Below are positions 35,189 to 43,950 of a stretch of DNA of 64,000 nucleotides, in pieces. The stretch spans positions 1 to 64,000 of the forward strand of contig CBDCHP010000012.1 in the NCBI GenBank assembly GCA_965217265.1. Reading direction: 5' to 3'. The position numbers and the translations under genes were made by a program. Every line of letters begins with the position of its first letter. Within the stretch, counting starts at the first letter, position 1. The notes under the pieces are model-generated. The model did no database searches, had not been told where the DNA came from, and saw only the letters and a list, made by a program, of their open reading frames with translations. This DNA comes from JAGRGG01 sp965217265. GTDB taxonomy: Bacteria > Pseudomonadota > Alphaproteobacteria > Geminicoccales > Geminicoccaceae.

Positions 35189-36386
35189 GCCCCGCCCCCA
35201 ACGCGTCGACGATTTGCCGCACCAGCCGCTCCGCCACGGCCGACTTCGCCGCCTCGGGCCAAGCCTCCGGCGCGTGGCCGCGGCGCAGAAAGGCGATCGC
35301 GTTCGTGTCCCGGCCGAAGACGCCGCCGCCCGCGACGTCGTTCGCCAGGAGCCAGTCGGCCCCCTTGCGCCCCAGCTTCGCCGCCGCGTTCGCCGCCACG
35401 TCCTCGGTCTCGGCGGCAAAACCAACCACGAGGTCCGGCCGCTCCCCCGGCGGCAGGTGCCCGACCTCGGCCAGGATGTCGGGGTTCTCGACCAAGTCGA
35501 GCGCCGGCGGGCCGTGCGCGCCCTTCTTCGTCTTGCGCCCGCTGACGTGGGCCGGGCGCCAGTCCGCGACGGCGGCGGCGAAGACCGCGACCTCGGCCGG
35601 GAGTGCTTCCATGACCGCCCCGCGCATCGCGAGCCCCGTCTCGACCCGCACGACCCGAACGCCAAAAGGGTCGGCGAGCCCCACCGGGCCGCTGATCAGC
35701 GCGACGTCCGCCCCTGCCCGCGCGAGCGCCGCCGCGATCGCGTGCCCCTGCCGCCCCGAGGAGCGGTTGGCGATGTAGCGCACCGGGTCGATCGCCTCGT
35801 GCGTCGGCCCGGACGTGACCAGCGCCCGCACGCCTTGAAGCGGCCGCTCCCCGCCCAAGATCGCCTCGATCGCGTCCAGGATCGCGGCGGGCTCGGCCAT
35901 TCTCCCCGTGCCGACCTCGCCGCAGGCCATGTCGCCGCCGTCGGGCCCGACCGTCGCGATCCCGTCGCCCAACAAGCGCCCGGCGTTGCGCCGCGTCGCC
36001 GGGTGATTCCACATCATCGGGTTCATCGCGGGGGCGATCAGCACCGGCTTGTCGGTCGCGAGCAAGAGCGTCGTCGCGAGGTCGTCGGCCATCCCCGCCG
36101 CCATCTTCGCCATCAGGTTCGCGGTCGCCGGCGCCACCACGACGAGGTCGGCCTCGCGCGAGAGCCGGATGTGACCCATCTCGGCCTCGTCGGTGAGCGA
36201 GAACAAGGCGTCGTAGACCTTGTCGCCGGCGAGACTCGCCACGCTCAACGGCGTGACGAACTGCTTGGCCGCCTCGGTCATCACCGGCCGAAACGCGATG
36301 CCCCGCTCAGCGCCTCTGCGGATCAACTCCAAGCACTTGTAGGCGGCGATCCCGCCCCCGATCACGAGCAGCACCCGGCGTTGCAT
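35181..36386 (-). CDS. coaBC: phosphopantothenoylcysteine decarboxylase / synthase
   Basis: 401-aa bifunctional coenzyme A enzyme. The N-terminal CoaC flavoprotein domain has VIGGGIAAYKCLELIRR, the PAMNPMMWNHPATRRN block, and the active-site Cys in GGDMACGEVGTGRMAEP. The C-terminal CoaB domain (from about residue 185) has TSGPTHEAIDPVRYIANRSS and AAAVADWRP. The ATG at 36386 has an AAAGGA ribosome site. A palindromic element lies 17 bp upstream, between it and ubiB. Confidence 0.94.
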   Translation of the reverse strand: MQRRVLLVIGGGIAAYKCLELIRRGAERGIAFRPVMTEAAKQFVTPLSVASLAGDKVYDALFSLTDEAEMGHIRLSREADLVVVAPATANLMAKMAAGMADDLATTLLLATDKPVLIAPAMNPMMWNHPATRRNAGRLLGDGIATVGPDGGDMACGEVGTGRMAEPAAILDAIEAILGGERPLQGVRALVTSGPTHEAIDPVRYIANRSSGRQGHAIAAALARAGADVALISGPVGLADPFGVRVVRVETGLAMRGAVMEALPAEVAVFAAAVADWRPAHVSGRKTKKGAHGPPALDLVENPDILAEVGHLPPGERPDLVVGFAAETEDVAANAAAKLGRKGADWLLANDVAGGGVFGRDTNAIAFLRRGHAPEAWPEAAKSAVAERLVRQIVDALGAGRG

Positions 36387-36402
36387 GGTTGGTCCTTTGC
36401 TG

Positions 36403-36551
36403 TGAACGCTTCGCGTCCGCTGCGCGGGGCTTTTCTTCTTTCTTTTTTGCAACTTTGGCCGGGGCCGGCTTCGATGTTGAGGCCAATCACCGACAACAAG
36501 TAGCAAAAAAGAAAAGAGAAAGGCCGCGCGCCTAGCGCACGCGAAGCGTTC
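36403..36551. repeat. intergenic palindromic element, copy 7
   Basis: About 149 bp between ubiB and coaBC, which are otherwise a same-strand cluster. Left tip TGAACGCTTCGCGTCCGC, right tip GCGCACGCGAAGCGTTC. The core (GATGTTGAGGCCAATC) matches copy 1 in reverse complement, so these two define a sub-family. If it terminates transcription it would split the cluster. Confidence 0.9.
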
Positions 36552-36565
36552 TCTTCATATTAGCC

Positions 36566-38071
36566 CTACAAGAGCCCGAGCACCAAGCCGATCCCGCCGC
36601 CGACGACGAGGCCGATGCCGAGCGGCCAACCCCACCCCACCCCCTTGGGCGCCTCCTCGATCTGCACCAGCACGCGCTCGGCGCGGGCGACGAGGGCCGG
36701 CAGGCGCTTGGCAAGGTCGAGCGTCTCGCGCACGCCGGTCTCGATCGCGGCACGGGGGCCCAAGTGACGGGCGGCCCAGGCCTCGATCAGCGGCTCGGTC
36801 GTGGTCCAGATGTTGATCTTGGGGTCGAGCATCCTACCCACGCCCTCGGCGACGACGATGGTCTTTTGCAGCAAGAACAGGTCGGGCTTGGCGCGCATCT
36901 CGAAGCGCTCGGCCAGGGTCAGGACCTCGCCTAAGAGCTTGCCGAACGAGATCGCGTCGAGCGGCAGCCCGACGATCGGCTCGCCGACGGCGCGGCACGC
37001 CTCGGCGAAGGCGGCCCGGTCCTGGTGCGGCGGCAGGAAACCGGCGTCGAAGAAGGCGTTCGCGGCGCGGGCGTAGTCGCGGTCGATGAAGCCCCAGAAC
37101 ATCGAGGCGATGGCCCGCCGGTCGTCGAGCGAGAGCCGGCCCATGATGCCGAAGTCGAGCGCCACCACGGTGCCGTCATGCTCGATCAGCATGTTGCCGG
37201 GGTGCATGTCGCCGTGAAAGTAGCCGTCCCTGAAGATCTGGTGGAAGAAGACGACGGCGGCGCGGCGCATGACGGCGCTCGGGTCGATGCCGCCCGCCAC
37301 CAGCCGTTCCCGCTCGGTGACCGGCAGCCCGACGATGCGCTCGAACGTGGCGACCCGCCGCGAGGTCCGCGTCCAGTCGACCGAGGGCACGCGAAAGCCG
37401 GGGTCGTGGCGGCAGTTGTGGGCGAGTTCGGCGGCGGCCGCCGCCTCCAGGCGCAGGTCGAGCTCGTTGACGGTCTGGCGCTCCAGCACGCCCACGACCG
37501 CGACCGGGTCGAGCCGCCCGGCGAGGCCCGGCTGCACGAAGGCCAGCAACCGGGCGAGGAAGCCCAGGAAGTCGAGGTCGCGCCGCACCGCTTGCTCGAT
37601 GCCCGGCCGCATCACCTTGACCGCGACCGCGGCACCGCTCGGCATCGTCGCGAAGTGGACCTGCGCGATCGAGGCGGCGGCGTGCGCCGTCGGCGTGAAG
37701 GTCGCGAACAGGACGTCGAGCGGTGCCCCCAGATCGCCCTCGACGATCGCCTCGACCTCGGCGAACGCGAACGGCGGCATCCGGTCCTGCAGCCGGCTCA
37801 AGTCGCGCGCGACCTGCTCGCCGATCAGGTCGCCGCGGGTGGCGAGGCTCTGGCCCAGCTTGACGAAGGACGGCCCCATCGCCCGCAACGCCTTGGCGAG
37901 GCGCTGCCCCGGCCGCTCGTCGTCGCGCCGGACGAAGGGCCGCGTCAGCCGGATCAGCGGCCGCGCCGCCGCCACGGGCGACAGGAGGCTGAGCGCGTCC
38001 TCGCGCACCAGCCGGAAGACGAGCACGAAGAGCCGAACGAGGTGGCCGGGCGCCTTGAGGAGGTCGCGCAA
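36566..38071 (-). CDS. ubiB: ubiquinone biosynthesis kinase-like protein UbiB
   Basis: 501-aa ABC1/ADCK family atypical kinase/ATPase needed for ubiquinone synthesis. The KxGQ motif is in GPSFVKLGQSLATRGDL, the Ala-rich loop is AHAAASIAQVHFA, the catalytic loop is YFHGDMHPGNMLI, and the DFG is VVALDFGIMGRLS. Two hydrophobic helices close the protein (GWGWPLGIGLVVGGGIGLVL), anchoring it in the membrane. Start is TTG at 38071, 4 bp after the ubiE stop; no ATG is available nearby. The order ubiE-ubiB is typical. Confidence 0.93.
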   Translation of the reverse strand: MRDLLKAPGHLVRLFVLVFRLVREDALSLLSPVAAARPLIRLTRPFVRRDDERPGQRLAKALRAMGPSFVKLGQSLATRGDLIGEQVARDLSRLQDRMPPFAFAEVEAIVEGDLGAPLDVLFATFTPTAHAAASIAQVHFATMPSGAAVAVKVMRPGIEQAVRRDLDFLGFLARLLAFVQPGLAGRLDPVAVVGVLERQTVNELDLRLEAAAAAELAHNCRHDPGFRVPSVDWTRTSRRVATFERIVGLPVTERERLVAGGIDPSAVMRRAAVVFFHQIFRDGYFHGDMHPGNMLIEHDGTVVALDFGIMGRLSLDDRRAIASMFWGFIDRDYARAANAFFDAGFLPPHQDRAAFAEACRAVGEPIVGLPLDAISFGKLLGEVLTLAERFEMRAKPDLFLLQKTIVVAEGVGRMLDPKINIWTTTEPLIEAWAARHLGPRAAIETGVRETLDLAKRLPALVARAERVLVQIEEAPKGVGWGWPLGIGLVVGGGIGLVLGLL

Positions 38072-38075
38072 CCCC

Positions 38076-38870
38076 CTAGAGCCGCCAGCCCGAGTGGATC
38101 GCGGCGACGCCGCCCGTCAGGTTGCGATACGAGCAGCGCTCGAAGCCGGCGTCCTCCATCGCGGTTTTGAGCGTCTCCTGGTCGGGAAAGCGGCGGATGC
38201 TCTCGGCCAAGTAGGCGTAGCTGTCCTTGTCGTTGGCGACGACGGCCCCGAGGCGCGGCAGCACCGCGAACGAGTAGGCGTCGTAGACTTGGTCCAGGAC
38301 CGGCAGGACGACGCGGCTGAACTCCAAGCACACGAAGCGCCCGCCCGGCTTTAGAACGCGGCGCATCTCGCGCAGCGCCACGTCGATCCGGGTGACGTTG
38401 CGCAGGCCGAACGCGATCGTGCAGGCGTCGAACGACCCGCTCGGGAACGGCAGCCGCATCGCGTCGGCGACGGCGTAGGCGATCGGGCCGACCCAGCCGG
38501 CGTCCAGCGCCCGGTCGCGGCCGACGCCCAGCATCGCCTCGTTGATGTCGGTGAGCGTGACCGAGGCCGTCCCCTTGGTCCGGTTCAGCAGGCGCTCGGC
38601 GATGTCGCCCGTGCCGCCGGCGACGTCGAGGTAGCGATAGCCGGGCCGGGGGGCCAGCCAGTCCAGCATCGCCTCCTTCCACAAGCGGTGCACGCCGCCG
38701 CTCATCAAGTCGTTCATCAAGTCGTAGCGCTTGGCGACGCTGTCGAACACCGCCCGCACCCGCCTCGCCTTGGCCTCGGGCGCCACCGCCTCGGCGCCGA
38801 ACGACGCCGCCAAGCGCTCGACCGCCTCGCTCGCCCCGCCGCTTGCGCGCTTCTCTCCCGCCATCCACAT
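38076..38870 (-). CDS. ubiE: ubiquinone/menaquinone C-methyltransferase UbiE
   Basis: 264-aa SAM-dependent methyltransferase acting on the quinone ring. It has VFDSVAKRYDLMNDLMSGGV, the SAM motif YLDVAGGTGDIAERLL, and the family motif ACTIAFGLRNVTRID. The C-terminal RNLTGGVAAIHSGWRL is conserved. Two ATGs (38870, 38864) are possible; I give the longer. It is divergent from mutM, as in many alphaproteobacteria. Confidence 0.94.
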   Translation of the reverse strand: MWMAGEKRASGGASEAVERLAASFGAEAVAPEAKARRVRAVFDSVAKRYDLMNDLMSGGVHRLWKEAMLDWLAPRPGYRYLDVAGGTGDIAERLLNRTKGTASVTLTDINEAMLGVGRDRALDAGWVGPIAYAVADAMRLPFPSGSFDACTIAFGLRNVTRIDVALREMRRVLKPGGRFVCLEFSRVVLPVLDQVYDAYSFAVLPRLGAVVANDKDSYAYLAESIRRFPDQETLKTAMEDAGFERCSYRNLTGGVAAIHSGWRL

Positions 38871-38937
38871 ACCCCATCGTCGAACCCGGCCCCCGAACGG
38901 GGCCTTCTTGATGCCCTAACCGGCGGGAGGAGATGTC

Positions 38938-39750
38938 GTGCCGGAACTGCCGGAAGTCGAGACCGTGATGCGCGCGCTCGAACGCCGCCTGACCGGGCGC
39001 CGCTTCGATCGGGTCGTCCAGAACCGGCCGAACCTGCGCTTTGCCCTGCCCGAGGCGCTGCCCGAACGCCTGTCGGGGCGGCGGATCGAGGGCTTTGAGC
39101 GCCGGGCCAAGTTCATCCAGGCGCACCTCTCAGACGGCGCCACGCTGCTGCTGCACCTGGGCATGTCGGGGCGGCTCGTCTTCGACGGCGCCCCCAAGGG
39201 GCCGCACGAGCACCTCGTCTTCGCCTTCGACGACGACACGGTCCTGCGCTTCGTCGATCCCAGGCGCTTTGGCATGCTCGACCTCGCCCCGACGGCGGCC
39301 TTGTGCCACCACCGCTGGCTCAAGCACCTGGGCCTGGAGCCGCTCGACCCCGCCTTCGACGGGCGGGCGCTGCGGGCCGTCCTCGTGGGCCGCAGCCCCT
39401 TGAAGGTCGCCTTGATGGACCAGCGCCGCGTCGTCGGGGTCGGCAACATCTACGCGAGCGAGGCGCTGCACCGGGCCAGGCTCGCCCCGGCCCGGCCGGC
39501 CGGGGGCCTCGACGCCGTTGATGCCGAACGCCTCGCCGCCGCCGTGCGCGAGGTCCTGCTCGAAGCGATCGCCGCCGGCGGCTCCAGCTTGCGCGACTAT
39601 GTCCAAGCCGACGGCGAACTGGGCTCGTTCCAGCGCGGCTTTCGCGTCTACGACCGGGTGGGGATGCCCTGCACCGCCTGCGGCGATCCGATCCTGCGCC
39701 TGGTGCAAGGCGGCCGCGCGACCTACTGGTGTGCGTCTTGCCAGTCCTGA
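38938..39750 (+). CDS. mutM: formamidopyrimidine-DNA glycosylase
   Basis: 270-aa DNA repair glycosylase/AP lyase removing 8-oxoguanine. GTG start with GGGAGGAG upstream; it begins (M)PELPEVETVMRALE, where Pro2 is the catalytic nucleophile. The helix-two-turn-helix has DQRRVVGVGNIYASEAL, and the C-terminal zinc finger is CTACGD...YWCASC. Complete. Confidence 0.95.
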   Translation: MPELPEVETVMRALERRLTGRRFDRVVQNRPNLRFALPEALPERLSGRRIEGFERRAKFIQAHLSDGATLLLHLGMSGRLVFDGAPKGPHEHLVFAFDDDTVLRFVDPRRFGMLDLAPTAALCHHRWLKHLGLEPLDPAFDGRALRAVLVGRSPLKVALMDQRRVVGVGNIYASEALHRARLAPARPAGGLDAVDAERLAAAVREVLLEAIAAGGSSLRDYVQADGELGSFQRGFRVYDRVGMPCTACGDPILRLVQGGRATYWCASCQS

Positions 39751-39845
39751 ACGGCCTGCCTTGCGGTGCAGCAATCCCCGCTGGACCGGGGGCATTATTA
39801 GTGGTTAATGCGCCTCCGGTTCAAAACGGCGTTTGGAGACCGGCC

Positions 39846-40619
39846 ATGGCTTACGAGACCATCCTCGTCGAGAAGCGCGAGGAGGTGGCCTTGATCACCC
39901 TCAACCGACCCAAGGCCCTGAACGCCCTCAACGCGCAGGTGATCGAGGAATTGAACGCGGCCCTCGCGTCGCTCGACGACGACGACGAGGTGGCGGCCGT
40001 CGTGATCACCGGCTCGGAGAAGGCGTTCGCCGCCGGGGCCGACATCAAGGAGATGCTCGATCGCGACTACGCCGACGCCTACGCCAGCGACTTCATCGCC
40101 GCCTGGAACGACGTGGCGGCGCGCAAGAAGCCGATCATCGCCGCGGTCGCCGGCTACGCGCTCGGCGGCGGCTGCGAGCTCGCGATGATGTGCGACGTCA
40201 TCCTCGCCGCCGACAACGCCAAGTTCGGCCAGCCCGAGATCAACCTCGGCACCATCCCGGGCGCCGGCGGCACGCAGCGGCTCACCCGCGCGATCGGCAA
40301 ATCAAAGGCGATGGAGATGGTCCTGACCGGGCGGATGATGGACGCCGAGGAGGCCGAGCGCGCCGGCCTCGTCGCCCGCATCGTGCCGGCGGGCGACCTC
40401 ATCGACGAGGCGCTCAAGCTGGGATCCACCATCGCCGCCAAGTCGCGCCCGATCGTCAGGATGGCCAAAGAAGCCGTCAACGCCGCCTTCGAGACCGGGC
40501 TTGCCGAGGGCATCCGCTTCGAGCGGCAGACCTTTTATGCCACCTTCGCGACCGAGGACCGCAAAGAGGGCATGTCGGCCTTTACCGAGAAGCGCAGCCC
40601 GCACTTCAAGCAGCGCTAG
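39846..40619 (+). CDS. enoyl-CoA hydratase
   Basis: 257-aa crotonase hydrating trans-2-enoyl-CoA. The oxyanion-hole block is AFAAGADIKEM, the CoA-binding loop is AGYALGGGCELAMMCD, and both catalytic glutamates are in place (FGQPEINLGTIPGAGGTQRL). The C-terminal helix ends SPHFKQR, as in the FadB1/ECHS1-type short enzymes. GGAGA precedes the ATG. The gene follows mutM as a probable separate or weakly coupled unit. Confidence 0.92.
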   Translation: MAYETILVEKREEVALITLNRPKALNALNAQVIEELNAALASLDDDDEVAAVVITGSEKAFAAGADIKEMLDRDYADAYASDFIAAWNDVAARKKPIIAAVAGYALGGGCELAMMCDVILAADNAKFGQPEINLGTIPGAGGTQRLTRAIGKSKAMEMVLTGRMMDAEEAERAGLVARIVPAGDLIDEALKLGSTIAAKSRPIVRMAKEAVNAAFETGLAEGIRFERQTFYATFATEDRKEGMSAFTEKRSPHFKQR

Positions 40620-40679
40620 CGCCCGGCGCCGGTCGGGATCGCAAGGGTCAGTTCGACGGCATCGTCGAGGATCGCTTCC

Positions 40680-41705
40680 ATGCCTTTGACCGACTACCGT
40701 ACGCCCGGGCCTCGTCGTCAGCCCGCTCGTGCTCGGCACCATGACGTTCGGCACAAACCGGTGGGGATCGGGGGAGGACGTCTCGCGCGCGGTCTTCGAT
40801 GCCTACGTCGAGGCGGGCGGCAATTTCGTCGATACCGCCGACGTCTATTCAAGCGGGCGAAGCGAGACGATGCTGGGCGGCTTCATCGCCGATCGGGGCC
40901 TGCGCGATCGGATCGTCCTCGCCGCCAAGGCCGGGTTCAACGGCTCGGCCGGCACGGGCGGCAACGGCGCCAAGAGCGTACATGCCGCGCTCGAAGGCTC
41001 GCTGCGCCGCCTGCGCACCGATCGTGTCGACCTGATCTGGATGCACTTGTGGGACACGGGTGACGCCCGCCGAGGAGGTGTTGCAGACGCCCGCTTCTTT
41101 GGTGCGCGCGGGCAAGATCCGCTATTTCGGATTATCAAACGTCTCGGCTTGGTACGCGGCGAAGACGGCGACGCTCGCCGTAGTGCGGGGCGACCCGGGG
41201 CCGATCGCGCTGCAGTTCGAGTACTCGCTGACCGAGCGCGCGATCGAGCGCGAGCACCCGCCGGTGGCGCGCGAGTTCGGCCTCGGCGTCCTGCCCCGGA
41301 GCCCCTTGTCCGGTGGTTTCCTGACCGGCAAGTACGGGCGCGGCGCCGGGCGACGGCCGTTTGGGCGGGAGCAACCCGTTCGGCGACACCAAGTTCACCG
41401 AGCACAACTGGCGGGTGCTCGACGCGCTGCGCGAGGTGTCGGGCGAGATCGGGCGTCCGCTAGCACAAGCGGCGCTCGCCTGGGTCGCCGCGCGACCGGG
41501 CGTCGCGTCGGTCCTGATCGGGGCGAGCAAGGCCGAGCAAGTAAGCGACAACGTCGCCTCGCTGGAGCTAACGTTCACCCTTGAGCGGTTGCAAAGGCTG
41601 AACGACGCGAGCGCCCCGGAGCCCGTCTACCCCTACACGGTCTTCTCGCCCGACGTGAAGCGCACGGTGTTCGGCGGCGCCAGCGTCGAAGGCTGGCGGC
41701 GGTGA
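40680..41705 (+). pseudogene. aldo/keto reductase, three frameshifts
   Basis: Reads as a full-length (about 340 aa) aldo/keto reductase only across three frames. Frame 1 is MPLTDYRTPG. After a shift at about 40707 it continues VSPLVLGTMTFGTNRWGSG to DLIWMHLWDT. After a shift at about 41058-41060 it continues PAEEVLQTPASLVRAGKIRY to GGFLTGKYGRG. After a third at about 41348-41350 it continues GSNPFGDTKFTEHNWRVLDA to the TGA at 41703-41705. Each shift equals one extra base in a short C or G run (CCC or GGG where two would restore frame). Catalytic Asp and Tyr (VDTADVYSSG) and Lys (AAKAGFNG) remain, so decay is recent or the assembly is wrong. Confidence 0.85.
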
Positions 41706-41755
41706 AGGCCGATTTCTTGGGCGCCGCAGGGCACGCCGCAGGCCGTCGCCACGCA

Positions 41756-41784
41756 TTGACCTCGCCGCACCGCGTCGCTATATG
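41756..41784 (+). promoter_or_regulatory. sigma-70-type promoter of rpsT
   Basis: TTGACC at 41756-41761 and TATATG at 41779-41784, separated by 17 bp, 44 bp before the rpsT start. Both hexamers are close to consensus and the spacing is ideal. Confidence 0.75.
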
Positions 41785-41828
41785 CCTCGCCCTTACAGAC
41801 TCAACGTAAACCCCCGAAGGATTCCCCC

Positions 41829-42110
41829 TTGGCCAACAATCGCTCAGCCGAGAAGCGCATTCGGCAGATCGAGAAGCGCACCGCCTTGAACCGCAGCCGT
41901 ACCAGCCGGATCCGCACCTACGTCCGTAAACTCGAAGACGCGATCAAGGCGGGCGATCACGAGCAGGCGCTGAGTGCCTTCAGGGCGGCCGAGCCCGAGA
42001 TGCGCAAGGGCGTGTCCAAGGGCGTCTTGCACTTGAACACCGTCTCGCGCAAGCTCTCGCGCCTCTCGCAGCGGGTGAAGGCGCTCAACGCCGCCGCACC
42101 GGGGGCCTGA
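41829..42110 (+). CDS. rpsT: 30S ribosomal protein S20
   Basis: 93-aa basic ribosomal protein binding 16S rRNA. It opens ANNRSAEKRIRQIEKRTALN and contains the KGVLHLNTVSRKLSRLSQRV C-terminal helix. TTG start at 41829 with AAGGA upstream; TTG starts for rpsT are known and limit expression. It lies upstream of dnaA, the usual alphaproteobacterial order. Confidence 0.96.
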   Translation: MANNRSAEKRIRQIEKRTALNRSRTSRIRTYVRKLEDAIKAGDHEQALSAFRAAEPEMRKGVSKGVLHLNTVSRKLSRLSQRVKALNAAAPGA

Positions 42111-42398
42111 CGCCAGGGGTGCTCCGCCCTCACCCGATGGTGCAGGGTGTGCATCGCCGCATCAACTAGTCGGTTAACTTGCCGCGCCCCCTTGCCAGCC
42201 CGCACGGCCGCGCATACGATCCAAGGCCGAACTTGATCTCGGCGTGACGCCGTGGACGAGTCGCCCCGCGTTCGGCCCCGACCCGAGTCCGCCGGGCGTG
42301 CGTCTCCGCCGGTCGGCACGCCGCGCCGTCGCCCCGATCGGTCGCAACGGCGTTCGATCGTGCCGCCGGTGTCGGTTGTACGGGCTCTAGGAGGATCG
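42111..42398 (+). other. rpsT-dnaA intergenic region
   Basis: 288 bp leading to dnaA. It carries an AT-richer patch (ATCAACTAGTCGGTTAACTT at about 42163-42182). I found no cluster of DnaA boxes of the TTATCCACA type, so an origin here is not supported. An AGGAGG ribosome site ends it. Confidence 0.5.
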
Positions 42399-43802
42399 AT
42401 GGCGAGCGGTTCACGGGCGATGGCGGAGGCGCGCACGATGGTCGCATCGGCCGGCGAAGCCCAGTCGCAGTGGGCGCAGGTGCAATCCCGCCTCAAGGGC
42501 GAATTCGGCGACACCGCCTTCAGCACGTGGCTGAAGCCGCTCGAACTGACCGACGTCGAGGGCGACCGCGTCCTCATCGCCGTACCCACCCAATTCATGC
42601 GCGACTGGGTCGTGGCGAACTATGCCGATCGCATCCGCTCGATCTGGAGCGGCATCAACCCGGGCATCCGTCAGGTCGTCTTGAGCGTCCGCCCCCAGGC
42701 CGTCGGCCTGCCGGCGAAACCGACGGCCTCGCCGAACGCGCTCCAGGTCCGCCCGGCCGACACGGCCGAGCTCGAGGATCTGGGTGCTCGGCTCGATCCG
42801 CGCTTCACCTTCGAGGCCTTCGTCGTCGGCAAGCCGAACGAGTTCGCGGTCGCCGCCGCCGAGCGCGTCGCGGCCGAGCCGACCCCGCCCTTCAACCCGC
42901 TCTTCCTCTACGGCGGCGTCGGCTTGGGCAAGACCCACCTGATGCACGCGATCGGCCACCGCGCCCGGCAGGTCGACCCGTCGCGCCGCATCGTCTACCT
43001 CTCGGCCGAGAAGTTCATGTACCAGTTCGTGCGCGCCTTGCGCTCGAAGGACACGATGAGCTTCAAGGAGCTGTTTCGGTCGGTCGACCTCCTCATGGTC
43101 GACGACGTGCAGTTCATCTCCGACAAGGACAGCACGCAAGAGGAGTTCTTCCACACCTTCAACGCGCTGGTCGAGCGCGGCCGGCAGATCGTCATCTCGG
43201 CCGACCGCAGCCCGGCCGACCTGTCCGGCCTCGAAGAGCGCATCCGCTCGCGCCTCGGCTGGGGCCTCGTCGCCGACATCCACCCGACCACCTACGAGTT
43301 GCGCTTGGGCATCCTCCAGGCCAAGGCCGAGCAGTTGCGCGTCGACGTGCCCTCCGACGTGATCGAGTTCTTGGCGCAGCGCATCAACTCGAACGTGCGC
43401 GAACTCGAAGGGGCCTTGAACCGCATCGTCCACCAGGCGAGCCTGACCCACAAGCGGCTCACGATCGACATGTCGCAGGAGGTCTTGCGCGACCTGCTTC
43501 GCGCCAACGACCGGCGGGTGACGGTCGAGGAGATCCAGCGCGCCGTCGTCGATCACTACCAGTTGAAGCTGACCGACATGCAATCGGCCCGGCGCTCGCG
43601 CTCGGTCGCCCGGCCGCGGCAGGTGGCGATGTACCTCGCCAAGCAGTTGACGCCGCGCTCCTTGCCCGAGATCGGCAAGAAGTTCGGCGGCCGCGACCAC
43701 ACCACCGTCATGCACGCGATCCGCCAGATCGAGAAGCTGACCCGCGAAGACAACATCCTCGCCGAGGACCTGGAGTCGCTCAAGCGCCGCTTGCAGGTTT
43801 GA
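42399..43802 (+). CDS. dnaA: chromosomal replication initiator protein DnaA
   Basis: 467-aa AAA+ replication initiator. Domain I: WAQVQSRLKGEFGDTAFSTW; Walker A YGGVGLGKTHLMHAIG; Walker B LLMVDDVQFI; sensor/box VII region in EERIRSRLGWGLVADI; domain IV signature GGRDHTTVMHAIRQIEKL. ATG at 42399 with AGGAGG 5 bp upstream; the open frame extends to 42252 but without similarity. The TGA is the first codon of palindromic copy 8. It is separated from dnaN by an inverted gene, not the usual adjacency. Confidence 0.96.
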   Translation: MASGSRAMAEARTMVASAGEAQSQWAQVQSRLKGEFGDTAFSTWLKPLELTDVEGDRVLIAVPTQFMRDWVVANYADRIRSIWSGINPGIRQVVLSVRPQAVGLPAKPTASPNALQVRPADTAELEDLGARLDPRFTFEAFVVGKPNEFAVAAAERVAAEPTPPFNPLFLYGGVGLGKTHLMHAIGHRARQVDPSRRIVYLSAEKFMYQFVRALRSKDTMSFKELFRSVDLLMVDDVQFISDKDSTQEEFFHTFNALVERGRQIVISADRSPADLSGLEERIRSRLGWGLVADIHPTTYELRLGILQAKAEQLRVDVPSDVIEFLAQRINSNVRELEGALNRIVHQASLTHKRLTIDMSQEVLRDLLRANDRRVTVEEIQRAVVDHYQLKLTDMQSARRSRSVARPRQVAMYLAKQLTPRSLPEIGKKFGGRDHTTVMHAIRQIEKLTREDNILAEDLESLKRRLQV

Positions 43803-43950
43803 ACGCTTCGCGTGCGCTCGCCGCGCGGGCTTTCTTTTCTTCTTTTTTGTCTTTGTCCGAGGCCCGCCCTCGGCGTTGAGGCTAGCCGCCTGCGTTAACA
43901 CTGGCAAAAAAGAGGAAAAAAGGCCGCATGCCCAGCGCACGCGAAGCGTT
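43800..43950. repeat. intergenic palindromic element, copy 8
   Basis: About 151 bp between convergent dnaA and the serine hydrolase, (+) orientation. It begins with the dnaA TGA and its other tip reaches into the stop codon of the hydrolase. Core CCTCGGCGTTGAGGCTAGCC then GTTAACACTGG. Confidence 0.9.

Noticed and set aside
42111..42398. Replication origin upstream of dnaA
   Set aside because: No cluster of DnaA boxes or long AT-rich unwinding element; only a short AT patch was seen.
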